Program-made: the position numbers and the translations under genes
Notes under the pieces: model-generated
The model's database searches: none
What the model saw: only the letters and a program-made list of their open reading frames with translations
What the model was told of the DNA's origin: nothing
Part shown: positions 1 through 8,735 of the stretch, piece after piece
Numbering within the stretch: position 1 is the first letter of the stretch
Layout: every line of letters begins with the position of its first letter
Assembly (NCBI GenBank): GCA_963737145.1
Contig: CAVTRO010000004.1
Coordinates: 186,001-250,000, forward strand
Length of the DNA stretch: 64,000 nucleotides
Direction: 5' to 3'
DNA from: AP-15 sp963737145
GTDB taxonomy: Bacteria > Pseudomonadota > Alphaproteobacteria > ATCC43930 > CGMCC-115725

Positions 1-63
1 CGCCTTTCGCTGCGGCCATTCCTGCCATCAACCTATTTGCCGGTCCCGGGGCCGTTCCAGTAA
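1..63 (+). CDS. C-terminal end of a membrane-protein gene cut by the window edge
   Basis: Reading frame 1 is open from base 1 to a TAA at 61-63 and encodes a tail ending LPSTYLPVPGPFQ. The same tail, LPSTYLPVPSPFE, ends the protein at 1686-2198. In both places the next gene is a member of the 521/524-aa membrane-protein family, so this is the end of the first copy of a duplicated two-gene unit. Function is unknown. The identification rests only on the matching C-terminus and the conserved gene order. Confidence 0.6.
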   Translation, partial: RLSLRPFLPSTYLPVPGPFQ

Positions 64-107
64 TCACAATCCGCAGAAGGAGCTCTGCCGAACAATGCGA
101 CTGCCAT

Positions 108-1673
108 ATGAGTTCCATTGAGTCCGTCCCTTTCCCGAATGGTAACGGGCGGGGTGGGGTCAGCGGATGGCTGGTCTTGACCCTGTTCGTGTTTGCTACG
201 GCTGTCGCGGCAATCCCGATTTTTGCAAACCAGTTCTTGTCGATCAACGACTACCCGAACCATCTCGCCCGGGCTGCGGTACTGCTGAATTACTACAGCA
301 ATCCTGCCTTTTCCCGTTACTATATACCGCATTGGGGGATGTTGCCGAATCTGGCGAGTGACCTGTGGATTGTAGGCCTCGGCCACATTCTGCCGGTCGA
401 AATTGCAGGAAAGCTGTTTGTCGCGGCTACATTTGCTCTGATGCTCGGCGGCACCATCTGCATTCATTTCGCTACCTTCAGAAGATGGTCGCTATGGCCG
501 TTGCTCGCTGTTGTTTTATTGTACAACCGTCTGGTTCCGGTCGGCCTACTGGATTTTCTATTCGGGACCGGTGTGGGGATGCTGGTCCTGTCCTTATGGA
601 TTTACTTGCGCTCTCGGCCGCCGCTGATCCGCGGCTTGTCTTTAACCGCAGGGACCCTTGTGGTGTTTTTTGCCCATTTATTCGCTTTTGGAGTTCTTGC
701 GGTCACAATCGCCACCTACGAATTGGTTCTTTTTGCGTCGGGTGATCGACCGTTCCGCAAACGGCTCCTTGATCTCGCCGCCGGCGCTGTGCCGTTTCTG
801 CCGGCGATTGCCATTCTCGTGGCGCTCTCACCTCACAGCCACGGGACGGTCGTTATCAGATACCGGGATATCTGGACGCGCATCAGCGGCTTTACGCTGC
901 CGATCATCTATGATGGGGGCCGAGAAGGATTGTGTTTTCTGGCATTGTCTGCCCTGACGGCGTGGGCGCTTGCAAGCCAGAGCATCCGCTTCAATCGGCC
1001 GCTGACGGCTGGCGTCATTGCCCTTTTCCTGCTGCAGTTTTGCATGCCCAATGTCATTATGACCGCGGAGCTGGCCGACCAGCGGCTCCCCATCCCGATG
1101 ATGTTGCTGGCGGTTGCGGCAACCGACCTGGTGAAAGCGTCCTATAAGCTCCGTGCGGCTTTGGTTTTGACTACCGGGGCTGTTTTTGCCTTCCGCATCG
1201 TCGGGATCCAGCAACGTTGGGCACAGGAACAGCCGACCTATGCCGCCGCCGGCGCGGCGCTGGCACAAATTCCGGGTGGCGCGCGGGTAGCGACCGCCCT
1301 TGCACCCGATACCTTTAATACGTTCAGGACGCCATACCAGGCGATCTATTATATGCCGGTGTGGAGCGTCGTCTCGCGCGGCGGGTTCACTCAGACCCTG
1401 TTCGCCTTGCCGACGCAACACCCGCTGGTGCTAAAACCAGAATATGCGGCGCTTGCAGCGGCAAGCCGGCCCAGCGATATATGGCAGGGGTTTGTCCTCG
1501 GAGCCGGGGCCAATTCATGCGCTCCGCCGCCCCGACTGATCTCGGCATTGCGCGGATACGATTATGTCGCCTTTGTGGATCGCAGAAAGTTCCGCGTCTG
1601 CCATACCCCGCTCCTCGATATGGTTGCCGATGCCGGGTATGCGCAGGTTTTCCGGGTCAACCCGGGTTTGTGA
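108..1673 (+). CDS. Polytopic integral membrane protein, first tandem copy
   Basis: A 521-aa protein with about ten or more hydrophobic segments. The first, near residues 20-40, is followed by SINDYPNHLARAAVLLNYYS, then more helices and a soluble C-terminal stretch of about 130 residues. An acidic, His-containing first loop followed by many helices and a soluble tail recalls GT-C-type polytopic glycosyltransferases, but I see no diagnostic catalytic motif, so that is only an analogy. It is a clear full-length paralogue of the protein at 2195-3769, sharing for example EIAGKLFVAAT, LGGTIC, FCMPNVIMTAE and GGFTQTLFA. ATG start at 108, 44 bases after the stop of the preceding partial gene. It probably works with that upstream partner, since the pair is duplicated as a unit. 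Confidence 0.75.
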   Translation: MSSIESVPFPNGNGRGGVSGWLVLTLFVFATAVAAIPIFANQFLSINDYPNHLARAAVLLNYYSNPAFSRYYIPHWGMLPNLASDLWIVGLGHILPVEIAGKLFVAATFALMLGGTICIHFATFRRWSLWPLLAVVLLYNRLVPVGLLDFLFGTGVGMLVLSLWIYLRSRPPLIRGLSLTAGTLVVFFAHLFAFGVLAVTIATYELVLFASGDRPFRKRLLDLAAGAVPFLPAIAILVALSPHSHGTVVIRYRDIWTRISGFTLPIIYDGGREGLCFLALSALTAWALASQSIRFNRPLTAGVIALFLLQFCMPNVIMTAELADQRLPIPMMLLAVAATDLVKASYKLRAALVLTTGAVFAFRIVGIQQRWAQEQPTYAAAGAALAQIPGGARVATALAPDTFNTFRTPYQAIYYMPVWSVVSRGGFTQTLFALPTQHPLVLKPEYAALAAASRPSDIWQGFVLGAGANSCAPPPRLISALRGYDYVAFVDRRKFRVCHTPLLDMVADAGYAQVFRVNPGL

Positions 1674-1685
1674 TGAGCCGGGTGA

Positions 1686-2198
1686 TTGGGTTTGCCGGAC
1701 AGCGCGGCCCCTCAATTGCGCCGCCGTGAAAGGCCTGCGTCGGCCGGGAGCTTCCCGCCGATACTGGCAGCAACCGGCCGCCGCTCCGGCTTCGTATGCG
1801 GTCGAAAAGACAATTGTGTTCGACGCCGCGACTGGAGGACACGGCGATGCCGTAGCGATTTGCGGCTGACCCTGATTGGGCATGCGATCATCATTCTCAT
1901 TCTTTTCGCTTTTCTGGCTCTTGCTTTGCGCTATCGCTTCGATTTGGCGCCGTTTATGACACTGGCCGCGTTGGTCGGATATCGATCGTTTTGCATTGTT
2001 GCGGCGCAAATCAGCGAAAAAGGCCAAAAGAAGCTGTTGGCGGCGGCCGTGGGGCTCTGCTTCGTCGGTATTCTTTTCAGCCATTATGTACTGGTGTTGC
2101 ACAAGGCCTGGAGCATGGGTGTGCCTGACGCCGTTCGCATGTCTCTTCGGCCGTTCTTACCGTCGACTTATCTGCCGGTCCCGAGCCCCTTCGAGTGA
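1686..2198 (+). CDS. Small membrane protein or C-terminal fragment, partner of the downstream gene
   Basis: The convincing part is the last ~110 residues (from about 1860), with three hydrophobic segments: IGHAIIILILFAFLALAL, then FMTLAALVGYR, then LLAAAVGLCFVGILFSHYVL. It ends in the LPSTYLPVP tail that also ends the gene at 1-63. The N-terminal ~60 residues are Arg-rich and do not look like protein, and no good start with a Shine-Dalgarno site is visible. Either the protein begins later or this is a truncated copy left at the duplication junction. Its TGA overlaps the GTG start of the next gene (GTGA at 2195-2198), which suggests translational coupling. Function unknown. Confidence 0.5.
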   Translation: MGLPDSAAPQLRRRERPASAGSFPPILAATGRRSGFVCGRKDNCVRRRDWRTRRCRSDLRLTLIGHAIIILILFAFLALALRYRFDLAPFMTLAALVGYRSFCIVAAQISEKGQKKLLAAAVGLCFVGILFSHYVLVLHKAWSMGVPDAVRMSLRPFLPSTYLPVPSPFE

Positions 2199-3769
2199 CG
2201 ATTTTGAGAGCGAAACCTATAGCACCTATGCCGCGCCCGGCCGTCATGGGCCGGGTTACGCTCAATGGATGGCTCATCTTCGGCCTATTCGTCGCCTGTG
2301 TCGGCATCGCGACGATTTCAATTTTTAGTAACCGCTACCTGTCCATAAACGATTACCTTAACCATCTGGCACGCGGTGCCGTGTTGCTGAATTATCATAG
2401 CAATCCGGCCTTCGCGCAGTTTTTTGCGCCGAATTGGCAAGTGTTGCCGAACCTGGCTTTTGACTTATGGGTTCTTGGGGTCGGCCAGGTTCTTCCCATC
2501 GAGATCGCGGGAAAGCTGTTTGTTGCAGCGACTTTAGCTGTCATGCTCGGCGGCACCATCTGTCTTCATCGGGTGACGTTTGAAAAACGGTCGCTGTGGC
2601 CATTCCTCGCTCTTGTTCTCCTATACAATCGCCTGCTTCTGGTCGGCTTGCTAAACTTCCTTTTCGGCGTTGGCTTGTGGCTATTGGTTCTATCTCTCTG
2701 GATTTATTTGCGTGCTGGGCGGCCATTGATCCGCGCTTCGGCTTTGACCATGGGCGCGCTCGCGGTTTTTTTCGTGCATCTATTTGCCTTTGGAATTCTC
2801 GCGGTGACGATCGCCGCTTACGAATTGGTCCTATTTTCATCGGGCGATCGACCGTTGCACAAGAGGCTGCTTGATCTCGCCGCCGGCGGGATCCCATTTC
2901 TGCCGGTCATCGCCATTCTCGTCGTGTTCTCGCCTCACGGCGATACATCAGCCATTTTCAGATACCGGGACATCTGGACGCGTATTTTAGGCTTTGCGGC
3001 GCCTATCCTGTATAACTGGCGCCTTGATGCGGCGTGTTATCTGATGTTGTTCGTGCTTGTGGCATGGGCAGTATCAAGGAGAGCGATCGGCGTCAATTGG
3101 CCACTGGCAGCCGGTGTCATTGCCCTGTTCGCGTTGCAGTTTTGCATGCCGAACGTGATCATGACGGCGGAGGGAGGCGACCGTCGCATTCCGATCCCGA
3201 TGATGCTTCTCGCTATCGCAGCGACCGACCCGAAAAACGCGTCTCGCCAGCTCCGTGTGGCGTTTGTTTTGGCGACTGGGGCTGCCTTCGCCCTTCGAAC
3301 CATCACCGTTCAGCAACATTGGTCGCAAGATCAACCGGCATATGCCGCGGCCTGGGCGGCGCTGTCTCGAATCCCGGCTGGTGCCCGCGCCGCAACCGCT
3401 TTTGCTCCCGATGTGTTTGACAATTTTTCGGCGCCGATGGTCGCGCTCTCTTTTATCCCGGTGTGGGGTATCGTGCCGCAAGGCGGTTTCACACAGACCT
3501 TGTTCGCGTCCCCGACACAACAACCCCTGGTCCTGACCCCGAAATATGCGGCTCTAGCGGCAGCTACACCGCCGGGTGATATCTGGCAGGCGTTCGTCCT
3601 CGGCACAGGCGCTGCTGCATGTGCTCCGGCGTCTAAGCTGATTTCGGCATTGCGCGAATACGACTACGTCATCTTCGTCGACCGCAGAAATTTCCGCGTT
3701 TGCGATGTATCGCTTCTGCAGCCAATGGTCGATGGGCCTTACGTGCAGGTCTTCCGGGTTAAAAGCTAG
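2195..3769 (+). CDS. Polytopic integral membrane protein, second tandem copy
   Basis: A 524-aa paralogue of the protein at 108-1673, collinear over its whole length with no large gaps. It shares the FLSINDY/YLSINDY loop, the EIAGKLFVAAT segment, an FCMPNVIMTAE stretch and the soluble tail ending YVQVFRVKS. The start is GTG at 2195, overlapping the previous stop; an in-frame ATG at 2228 is an alternative. The copies differ at many silent and replacement positions, so the duplication is not recent. Role unknown; a lipid-linked sugar transferase or envelope function is speculative. Confidence 0.75.
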   Translation: MTILRAKPIAPMPRPAVMGRVTLNGWLIFGLFVACVGIATISIFSNRYLSINDYLNHLARGAVLLNYHSNPAFAQFFAPNWQVLPNLAFDLWVLGVGQVLPIEIAGKLFVAATLAVMLGGTICLHRVTFEKRSLWPFLALVLLYNRLLLVGLLNFLFGVGLWLLVLSLWIYLRAGRPLIRASALTMGALAVFFVHLFAFGILAVTIAAYELVLFSSGDRPLHKRLLDLAAGGIPFLPVIAILVVFSPHGDTSAIFRYRDIWTRILGFAAPILYNWRLDAACYLMLFVLVAWAVSRRAIGVNWPLAAGVIALFALQFCMPNVIMTAEGGDRRIPIPMMLLAIAATDPKNASRQLRVAFVLATGAAFALRTITVQQHWSQDQPAYAAAWAALSRIPAGARAATAFAPDVFDNFSAPMVALSFIPVWGIVPQGGFTQTLFASPTQQPLVLTPKYAALAAATPPGDIWQAFVLGTGAAACAPASKLISALREYDYVIFVDRRNFRVCDVSLLQPMVDGPYVQVFRVKS

Positions 3770-3940
3770 ATCGCTTTCCAACGAAAAAGTCGATGGTCGA
3801 TAAAGATGCGCGGCTGCGCGCAGGCGCTGCACGGTCGGTGATCGCGGGCTTTGCCGCGCACCGCCGGCTTAGGCTACGATGCCGGCTTCGCGCGGAATAG
3901 TCCTGAACCGCGACGGGCCTCTGAAGGGAGGAAAATCGAA

Positions 3941-6064
3941 ATGGCGGAAGGCGAATTGGTTCGTTTCGAGAATGTGGACGGGATCGGGGTTATCACGGTC
4001 GACAACCCGCCGGTGAATGCGCTGAGCCCCGGGGTGCCCGAAGGCATCGTCGAGAATGTCGAGCGCGGCAATGCCGATCCGGCGATCAGGGCGATGGTCC
4101 TGATCGGCGCGGGCCGCAGCTTCATCGCCGGCGCCGATATTCGCCAGTTCGGCACGAACCGCCCGCCGCCGGTCCCCGGCCGGCGTCCGCACCAGATCCT
4201 GGATGCGAGCGCCAAGCCGGTGGTTGCGGCGATCCATGGCTATGCATTGGGCGGCGGGCTCGAAATCGCGCTCGCCTCGCATTACCGGATCGCGGTGCCG
4301 AGCGCCAAGGTCGGGCTGCCGGAGGTATTGATCGGCATTTTGCCCGGTAGCGGTGGAACGCAGCGCTTGCCGCGACTTATCGGCCCGAAGGCGGCGATGG
4401 AGATGATCACCTCGGGCCGCCATGTCCCGGCCGACGAGGCCCACCGCCTCGAGATCATTGATGAGCTCGTTGAGGAGGGCGCCGATCTGCGTCAGGCGGC
4501 GATCGCGTTTGCCCGCCGCGTGGCCAACGTTCGACCCCTGCCCCGCATCCGCAACCGCGACGACAAATTGGCCCAAGCGAAGGCCGATCCCGGCATCTTC
4601 GACGCAATGCGCAAGTCGATCGCACGGCGCGCGCGCGGCCAGAAAGCGCCCTATAATTGCATCGCGGCGGTCGAGGCGGCGTGCAGCCTGCCGTTCGACG
4701 ACGGGATCAGGCGCGAGCGCGAGCTGTTCGACGAGCTCGAAAACTCCGCCGAGGCGCGCGCCCTGCGTTACGCCTTCTTCGCCGAGCGCGAAGTTGCGAA
4801 GCTCCCGGACATCCCGCGCGACACGCCGCTGCGCCCGATCAAGACCGCGGCGATCGTCGGCGCCGGCACGATGGGCGGCGGCATCGCGATGAGCTTTGCC
4901 GAGTTCGGCTTCCCGGTAAAGCTCCTCGAAGCGAGCCCGGAGGCGCTCGACCGCGGCATCGCGCGCATCCGCGCCAATTACGAAACCAGCGTCAAGCGCG
5001 GCAGCCTGACCGAGGCGGAGATGAACCGCCGCATGGCATTGATCGAGCCGGTGACCAGCTACGACGACATCGGCCAATGCGATGTCGTCATCGAGGCCGT
5101 GTTCGAGCGCATCCCGGTCAAGGAGGAGGTGTTCCAAAAGCTGGACGAGGTCATGAAGCCCGGCGCGCTGCTGTACACCAACACTTCGGGCATCGACATC
5201 GACATCATGGCCAACGCGACAAAGCGGCCGCAGGACGTCGCCGGCACGCATTTCTTCGCGCCGGCCAACGTGATGAAATTGTTCGAGGTCGTGAAGGGGG
5301 CTAAAAGCGCGCCCGACACCCTCGCGACGGCGATGGATCTCGGCCGCAAGATCGGCAAGATCAGCGCGATGGCCGGCAATGGGGACGGCTTTGTCGCCAA
5401 CCGCAGCCGCACCCCGTTCGGCACCGAGATGATCATCATCCTCGAGGAAGGCGCGCTGCCCGAGCAGATCGACAAGGTCATGGTCGATTTCGGCTACCCG
5501 ATTGGGCCGTTTGCTACCGCCGATCTATCGGGGCTCGACATCGGCTATGACAGCCGGCAGCGGCGCGCTGCGCAGAACCCGAATTACCGCAAATTGCCGA
5601 TCGCCGACGCGATCGTCGAGGCGGGGCGGCTCGGCCAGAAGACCGGGGCCGGCTGGTTCCGCTACGAAAAGGCCGACCGCACGCCGCACCCCGATCCCGA
5701 GGTCGCCCGCATCATCAAGGAAAAGGCGGCCGAAATGGGGGTGCCGCAGCGCAGCTTTACGGACGAGGAAATCCTGCGCCGGCTCTTGTTCGCCTCGGTC
5801 AACGAGGCCTGCAAGATTCTCGAAGAGGGCAAGGCCTACCGCGCCAGCGACATCGACGTGATGTGGCTAAACGGCTTCGGCTTCCCGCGCTACCGCGGCG
5901 GCTTGATGTACTGGGCCGACGGCATCGGCGTCGCCGAAGTCTACCGCCAAATCCAGGCGTGGCACCAACAGTACGGTGAGCGCTGGGCCCCCGCTGCGTT
6001 GCTCCGTCGCCTCGCCGAAACCAACATCCCCTTCGGCGAGGCGAAGCCGGGCCGACCGATGTGA
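3941..6064 (+). CDS. Bifunctional enoyl-CoA hydratase / 3-hydroxyacyl-CoA dehydrogenase
   Basis: A 707-aa multifunctional enzyme of fatty-acid beta-oxidation in the cytosol: hydration of trans-2-enoyl-CoA, then NAD-dependent oxidation of 3-hydroxyacyl-CoA. The N-terminal crotonase domain (about residues 5-190) has AGADIRQFG and GYALGGGLEIALASHYR for the oxyanion hole, then GLPEVLIGILPGSGGTQRLP. The dehydrogenase domain has the Rossmann motif VGAGTMGGGIA near residue 306, the catalytic His in GTHFFAPANVMKLFE near 437, and two C-terminal 3HCDH repeats. Layout and length fit the FadJ/peroxisomal-type family. I chose ATG 3941 because AGGGAGGAAAA lies just upstream; an upstream in-frame start at 3851 would add 30 unlikely residues. 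Bases 5081-5589 recur at 10109-10617. Confidence 0.92.
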   Translation: MAEGELVRFENVDGIGVITVDNPPVNALSPGVPEGIVENVERGNADPAIRAMVLIGAGRSFIAGADIRQFGTNRPPPVPGRRPHQILDASAKPVVAAIHGYALGGGLEIALASHYRIAVPSAKVGLPEVLIGILPGSGGTQRLPRLIGPKAAMEMITSGRHVPADEAHRLEIIDELVEEGADLRQAAIAFARRVANVRPLPRIRNRDDKLAQAKADPGIFDAMRKSIARRARGQKAPYNCIAAVEAACSLPFDDGIRRERELFDELENSAEARALRYAFFAEREVAKLPDIPRDTPLRPIKTAAIVGAGTMGGGIAMSFAEFGFPVKLLEASPEALDRGIARIRANYETSVKRGSLTEAEMNRRMALIEPVTSYDDIGQCDVVIEAVFERIPVKEEVFQKLDEVMKPGALLYTNTSGIDIDIMANATKRPQDVAGTHFFAPANVMKLFEVVKGAKSAPDTLATAMDLGRKIGKISAMAGNGDGFVANRSRTPFGTEMIIILEEGALPEQIDKVMVDFGYPIGPFATADLSGLDIGYDSRQRRAAQNPNYRKLPIADAIVEAGRLGQKTGAGWFRYEKADRTPHPDPEVARIIKEKAAEMGVPQRSFTDEEILRRLLFASVNEACKILEEGKAYRASDIDVMWLNGFGFPRYRGGLMYWADGIGVAEVYRQIQAWHQQYGERWAPAALLRRLAETNIPFGEAKPGRPM

Positions 6065-6259
6065 GCGCGGCCGTCTTGCTCAGGGTTCTCAATCCGTGCG
6101 GTGGACCGGACCCGTTCGGCTGAAAACCGGATTTCCCAACGGGGTGCTAGACGGCGGCCACGCGGACATTACCGCCGGCACGCCGCTTCAGTTCTTGCCG
6201 GAAAGCCGGAAAAGAGCCAATATACGGATTACTTTATAAATTTGAGGGCGCTTCGACCG

Positions 6260-7144
6260 ATGAGCCCTTTGGATTTGATCAAACTGCGTCCGCTAATGGA
6301 CCGTACGAGCGGTAGCCCTGAAGTGAAAATCGGGCTCATCGACGGGCCGATAGTTACCCAGCATACCGATCTGACGGGCGAACGGTTCCGCGAAATCCCT
6401 GAAAATAGCGGCGCCACATGTGCGCAAGCCAATAGCGTGGCTTGCCTGCATGGGACTTTTGTCGCGGGAATTCTGTCCGCGAAGCGGAGTTCGCCGGCAC
6501 CCGCCATTTGTCCCAACTGCACCCTCCTGATACGTCCCATTTTCACTGAAACGACCTCGGGCCGCGAAGCAATGCCGAGCGCAACGCCCCAGGAACTTGC
6601 CGCGGCTATCATCGAATGCATCGAAGCGGGTGCACGGGTGATCAACCTGAGCCTCGCTCTAGCGCAGCCTTCCATCAACGGGGAACGGGCGCTCGAAGAG
6701 GCTCTCGATCAGGCGGTCAAGCGCGGCGTGATCGTGGTCGCAGCGGCTGGCAATCAAGGCGCCCTCGGTAGTTCCGCCATTACCCGCCATCCCTGGGTCA
6801 TCCCGGTCGTTGGTTGTGACGGTCTAGGCAGGCCGATGAATGACTCGAATCTGGGCGGTTCGATCGGCAGGCGAGGTTTGAGCGCGCCCGGCGACGGCGT
6901 CACGAGCCTCGGCGCTGAAGGCCAGCCCCTCACCCTCGGCGGAACGAGCGTCGCCGCGCCTTTTGTGACCGGCGCGGTCGCGCTGTTGTGGTCGGAGTAT
7001 TCCGTGGCGAGCGCCGGGCAAATCAAACTCGCCGTCACTCAGGCGTCCATGCCGCGACGACCCTCCGTTGTTCCCCCCCTCCTGGACGCCGAGGCGGCCT
7101 ATCGAACCTTGTCCAGGGAAAGCGCGTGGAGGCGCATCGCATGA
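6260..7144 (+). CDS. PatA-like subtilisin-family (S8) serine protease
   Basis: A 294-aa subtilase with an intact catalytic set: Asp28 in IGLIDGPI, His64 in CLHGTFVAGIL, oxyanion Asn165 in AAAGNQG, and Ser230 in GGTSVAAPFVTG. No signal peptide is visible, so it is probably cytoplasmic. The compact catalytic domain, the short N-terminus and the LIDGPI variant resemble PatA-type proteases that cut leader peptides in cyanobactin-like RiPP pathways. The next genes are a small LPGF-motif protein, whose ATG overlaps this stop (ATGA at 7141-7144), and a PatG-like protein, which supports that role. I placed the start at ATG 6260 (MSPLDLIK), where similarity to subtilases begins; an upstream extension to 6101 is Arg-rich and unlikely. 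The substrate is inferred. Confidence 0.8.
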   Translation: MSPLDLIKLRPLMDRTSGSPEVKIGLIDGPIVTQHTDLTGERFREIPENSGATCAQANSVACLHGTFVAGILSAKRSSPAPAICPNCTLLIRPIFTETTSGREAMPSATPQELAAAIIECIEAGARVINLSLALAQPSINGERALEEALDQAVKRGVIVVAAAGNQGALGSSAITRHPWVIPVVGCDGLGRPMNDSNLGGSIGRRGLSAPGDGVTSLGAEGQPLTLGGTSVAAPFVTGAVALLWSEYSVASAGQIKLAVTQASMPRRPSVVPPLLDAEAAYRTLSRESAWRRIA

Positions 7145-7359
7145 CAAAGCATATCGAAGACAAGAACCGTTCCCGCACCGGTGAACGCGAGCCACATCGC
7201 CTGCGCCTGCCCGGGTTTGTGGCCGACGAGGAGATCGGCCTCGGCGACGTGATAAAGCGCACCGCTACGTATTTCGGCGCGCAATCTTGCGGCGGGTGCG
7301 AACGGCGCCGGGTGGCACTCAATCATTGGATGACGTTCGGCGTCGGGCGCCGCGGCTGA
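7141..7359 (+). CDS. Small LPGF-motif protein with a CGGCERR tail
   Basis: A 72-aa protein whose ATG overlaps the stop of the protease gene by four bases (ATGA), so the two are almost surely co-translated. A charged N-terminus leads into RLPGFVADEEIGLGDVIKR and then SCGGCERRRVALNHWM. The LPGFVAD block is shared with the small proteins at 8400, 9025 and 9371. The C-terminal CGGCxRR..LNxW motif is one I recall in many small hypothetical proteins of unknown role. It could be a RiPP precursor, a leader-binding adaptor or a metal-binding regulator; the two Cys give little core sequence. Its position between the protease and the PatG-like gene suggests a stable pathway component rather than one of several variable substrates. 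Confidence 0.7.
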   Translation: MTKHIEDKNRSRTGEREPHRLRLPGFVADEEIGLGDVIKRTATYFGAQSCGGCERRRVALNHWMTFGVGRRG

Positions 7360-7424
7360 AAAATTGCGTGAAGTCGGCGTCTAAGCGTTACACCTGATGT
7401 TGGCGGCGGGAGGAGAACACCAGT

Positions 7425-8372
7425 ATGAACGAGCAAACTCAAACGCTAAATCCACCACCGTCGGCCTCGAACGAAGCCAATGGCATGCCGGCGGGCGCCC
7501 GGCAGCCCGAAGTTCGCGCAGCCAATGCGATCGCTCCACAGTCGGGAGACGGAAGCTGCGGCTGCGGATCGACGCCAAACTCTGGTCCTAACGGCGGTCC
7601 GGCAGTTTCCTTTGTCTACGCCATCGGTCGGGTGGAGGCGCGTTTTCCGAACCTCTCCGCGGAAAAGGAATTCGCCCAGGCGGGCGGGCGAACGGATACT
7701 GCCGGGAAAACCGACCAGCAAACCTTCCATGCGGTTCTGTCCAGACGCGAGAACCGTTACCTGACCCGCCAATTGTGTTGGGTGCTGACAACTCAAGGGC
7801 TGGAAACCTATCTGCTCGTCCCGCGCGATCCGGCGGATATCGATCTGCTGGTGGAAGCCATCCGTCCGGTGCCGACCCCAAGCGACATTGATGTCGTCAT
7901 TGGCCTGCGCGGTCCCATCGCGCCCCCGACGATGTGCAATGGCCTGATGGTTCCGATTGTCGCGTTCGACCAGATCTACTCGTTCGATCGCGACGCGCTC
8001 ATCAAAGCGATCCCGAGGCCGGAGAAGACGACGGCCGCCCAATTCGCCCCAGCCGCCGAGGAATTGTTCGGCAGGATCATGCAATTGACGGACAATGCCG
8101 GTGCAACCGACGAACATCGCGCTTTGAACTACCTTGCCATGCGTTATCCCGCCATCTACACGAGGGCGGCGGAGGGGTTCGGACGGGACTTTGCGCTGAG
8201 CGGGGTAGATGTGCGGCCTTCGCCGTTGAGCGGGACCCGCAAAATTCTCGATGTGATCTTCGCCTACACCAACCGCAACACTGATTTCACCGAGAAGTTC
8301 TACGTGCGGGTCGATGTGAGCGAGGAGTTCCCATTCCTGGTGACGAAAATGTCGCCCTACTATGACCGCTGA
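7425..8372 (+). CDS. PatG-like protein lacking a protease domain
   Basis: A 315-aa protein. A Pro/Ala/Ser-rich N-terminus contains GDGSCGCGSTPN near residues 45-55, then a well-formed globular part with VYAIGRVEARFPNLSAEKEF, ENRYLTRQLCWVL, LETYLLVPRDP and ADNAGATDEHRALNYLAMRY-like text, ending in EEFPFLVTKMSPYYDR. To my recollection this matches the non-protease domain of PatG, the cyanobactin macrocyclase, and stand-alone PatG-type proteins that sit beside PatA-like proteases. No Asp-His-Ser triad is present, so it cannot act as a macrocyclase by itself. GGGAGGAGAA precedes ATG 7425. It is downstream of the protease and before three leader-motif peptides, so a role in recognising or processing those peptides is a reasonable inference. 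Confidence 0.65.
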   Translation: MNEQTQTLNPPPSASNEANGMPAGARQPEVRAANAIAPQSGDGSCGCGSTPNSGPNGGPAVSFVYAIGRVEARFPNLSAEKEFAQAGGRTDTAGKTDQQTFHAVLSRRENRYLTRQLCWVLTTQGLETYLLVPRDPADIDLLVEAIRPVPTPSDIDVVIGLRGPIAPPTMCNGLMVPIVAFDQIYSFDRDALIKAIPRPEKTTAAQFAPAAEELFGRIMQLTDNAGATDEHRALNYLAMRYPAIYTRAAEGFGRDFALSGVDVRPSPLSGTRKILDVIFAYTNRNTDFTEKFYVRVDVSEEFPFLVTKMSPYYDR

Positions 8373-8399
8373 GTCGAGCCGACCCAAAGGAGATGCAGC

Positions 8400-8624
8400 A
8401 TGACAAGGACGCGTATGCCTGGATTTGTCGCGGATAACTCAGTGTACACGACGTCAACGCGATATCAAGTTGTAAAGAACTGCAATTATGGCGCGAATGA
8501 ACAAACAATTGTTGCTCAGATGCGCTCAGGTTTTCCGGGGTGCCTGGCGTGTATCGTATCTTGCTCATCGATTGGCCTAGGACTGCCCTGTAGTCTTTTA
8601 TGCCGTGCTTTCGGGCGCTGCTAG
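8400..8624 (+). CDS. Putative RiPP-type precursor peptide, Cys-rich, probably truncated
   Basis: A 74-aa protein with AAAGGAGATGC just before ATG 8400. The N-terminus is MTRTRMPGFVADNSVYTTST, matching the leader block of the neighbouring small proteins. The C-terminal half is rich in Cys, Gly and Ser (seven Cys in the last 40 residues, for example CLACIVSC and PCSLLC). Its stop codon TAG (8622-8624) lies in the left end of a 71-bp palindromic element. Without that element and one TA, the frame would continue CYVIGLSGNVDQR to a TGA at 8727-8729. The present C-terminus therefore seems to be set by an insertion. The precursor role is inferred from the shared leader, the Cys-rich tail and the linkage to processing genes. 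Confidence 0.6.
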   Translation: MTRTRMPGFVADNSVYTTSTRYQVVKNCNYGANEQTIVAQMRSGFPGCLACIVSCSSIGLGLPCSLLCRAFGRC

Positions 8625-8692
8625 GAGCCTGTCCGAGTAATGTTAATTTTGACCTAAAGGCTCAACATATTGATTACTCGGACAGGCTCCTA
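8622..8692. repeat. 71-bp palindromic mini-element (MITE-like) with TA ends
   Basis: Bases 8622-8641 and 8673-8692 are perfect 20-bp inverted repeats around a 31-base AT-rich spacer. The outermost bases are TA on each side, so the element could be 67 bp (GGAGCCTGTCCGAG... inward) with a TA target duplication, as made by IS630/Tc1-type transposases. It encodes nothing. The alternative is a transcription terminator, but the arms are not followed by a T-run and the left arm contains the stop codon of the upstream peptide gene. Confidence 0.6.
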
Positions 8693-8735
8693 TGTGATCG
8701 GTCTCTCCGGCAACGTTGACCAAAGGTGAGGAGCG

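Noticed and set aside
3869..5251. 460-codon open frame on the minus strand
   Set aside because: It is antisense to the beta-oxidation gene, is Arg/Asp/His-rich and arises from GC-biased third positions; no domain is visible.
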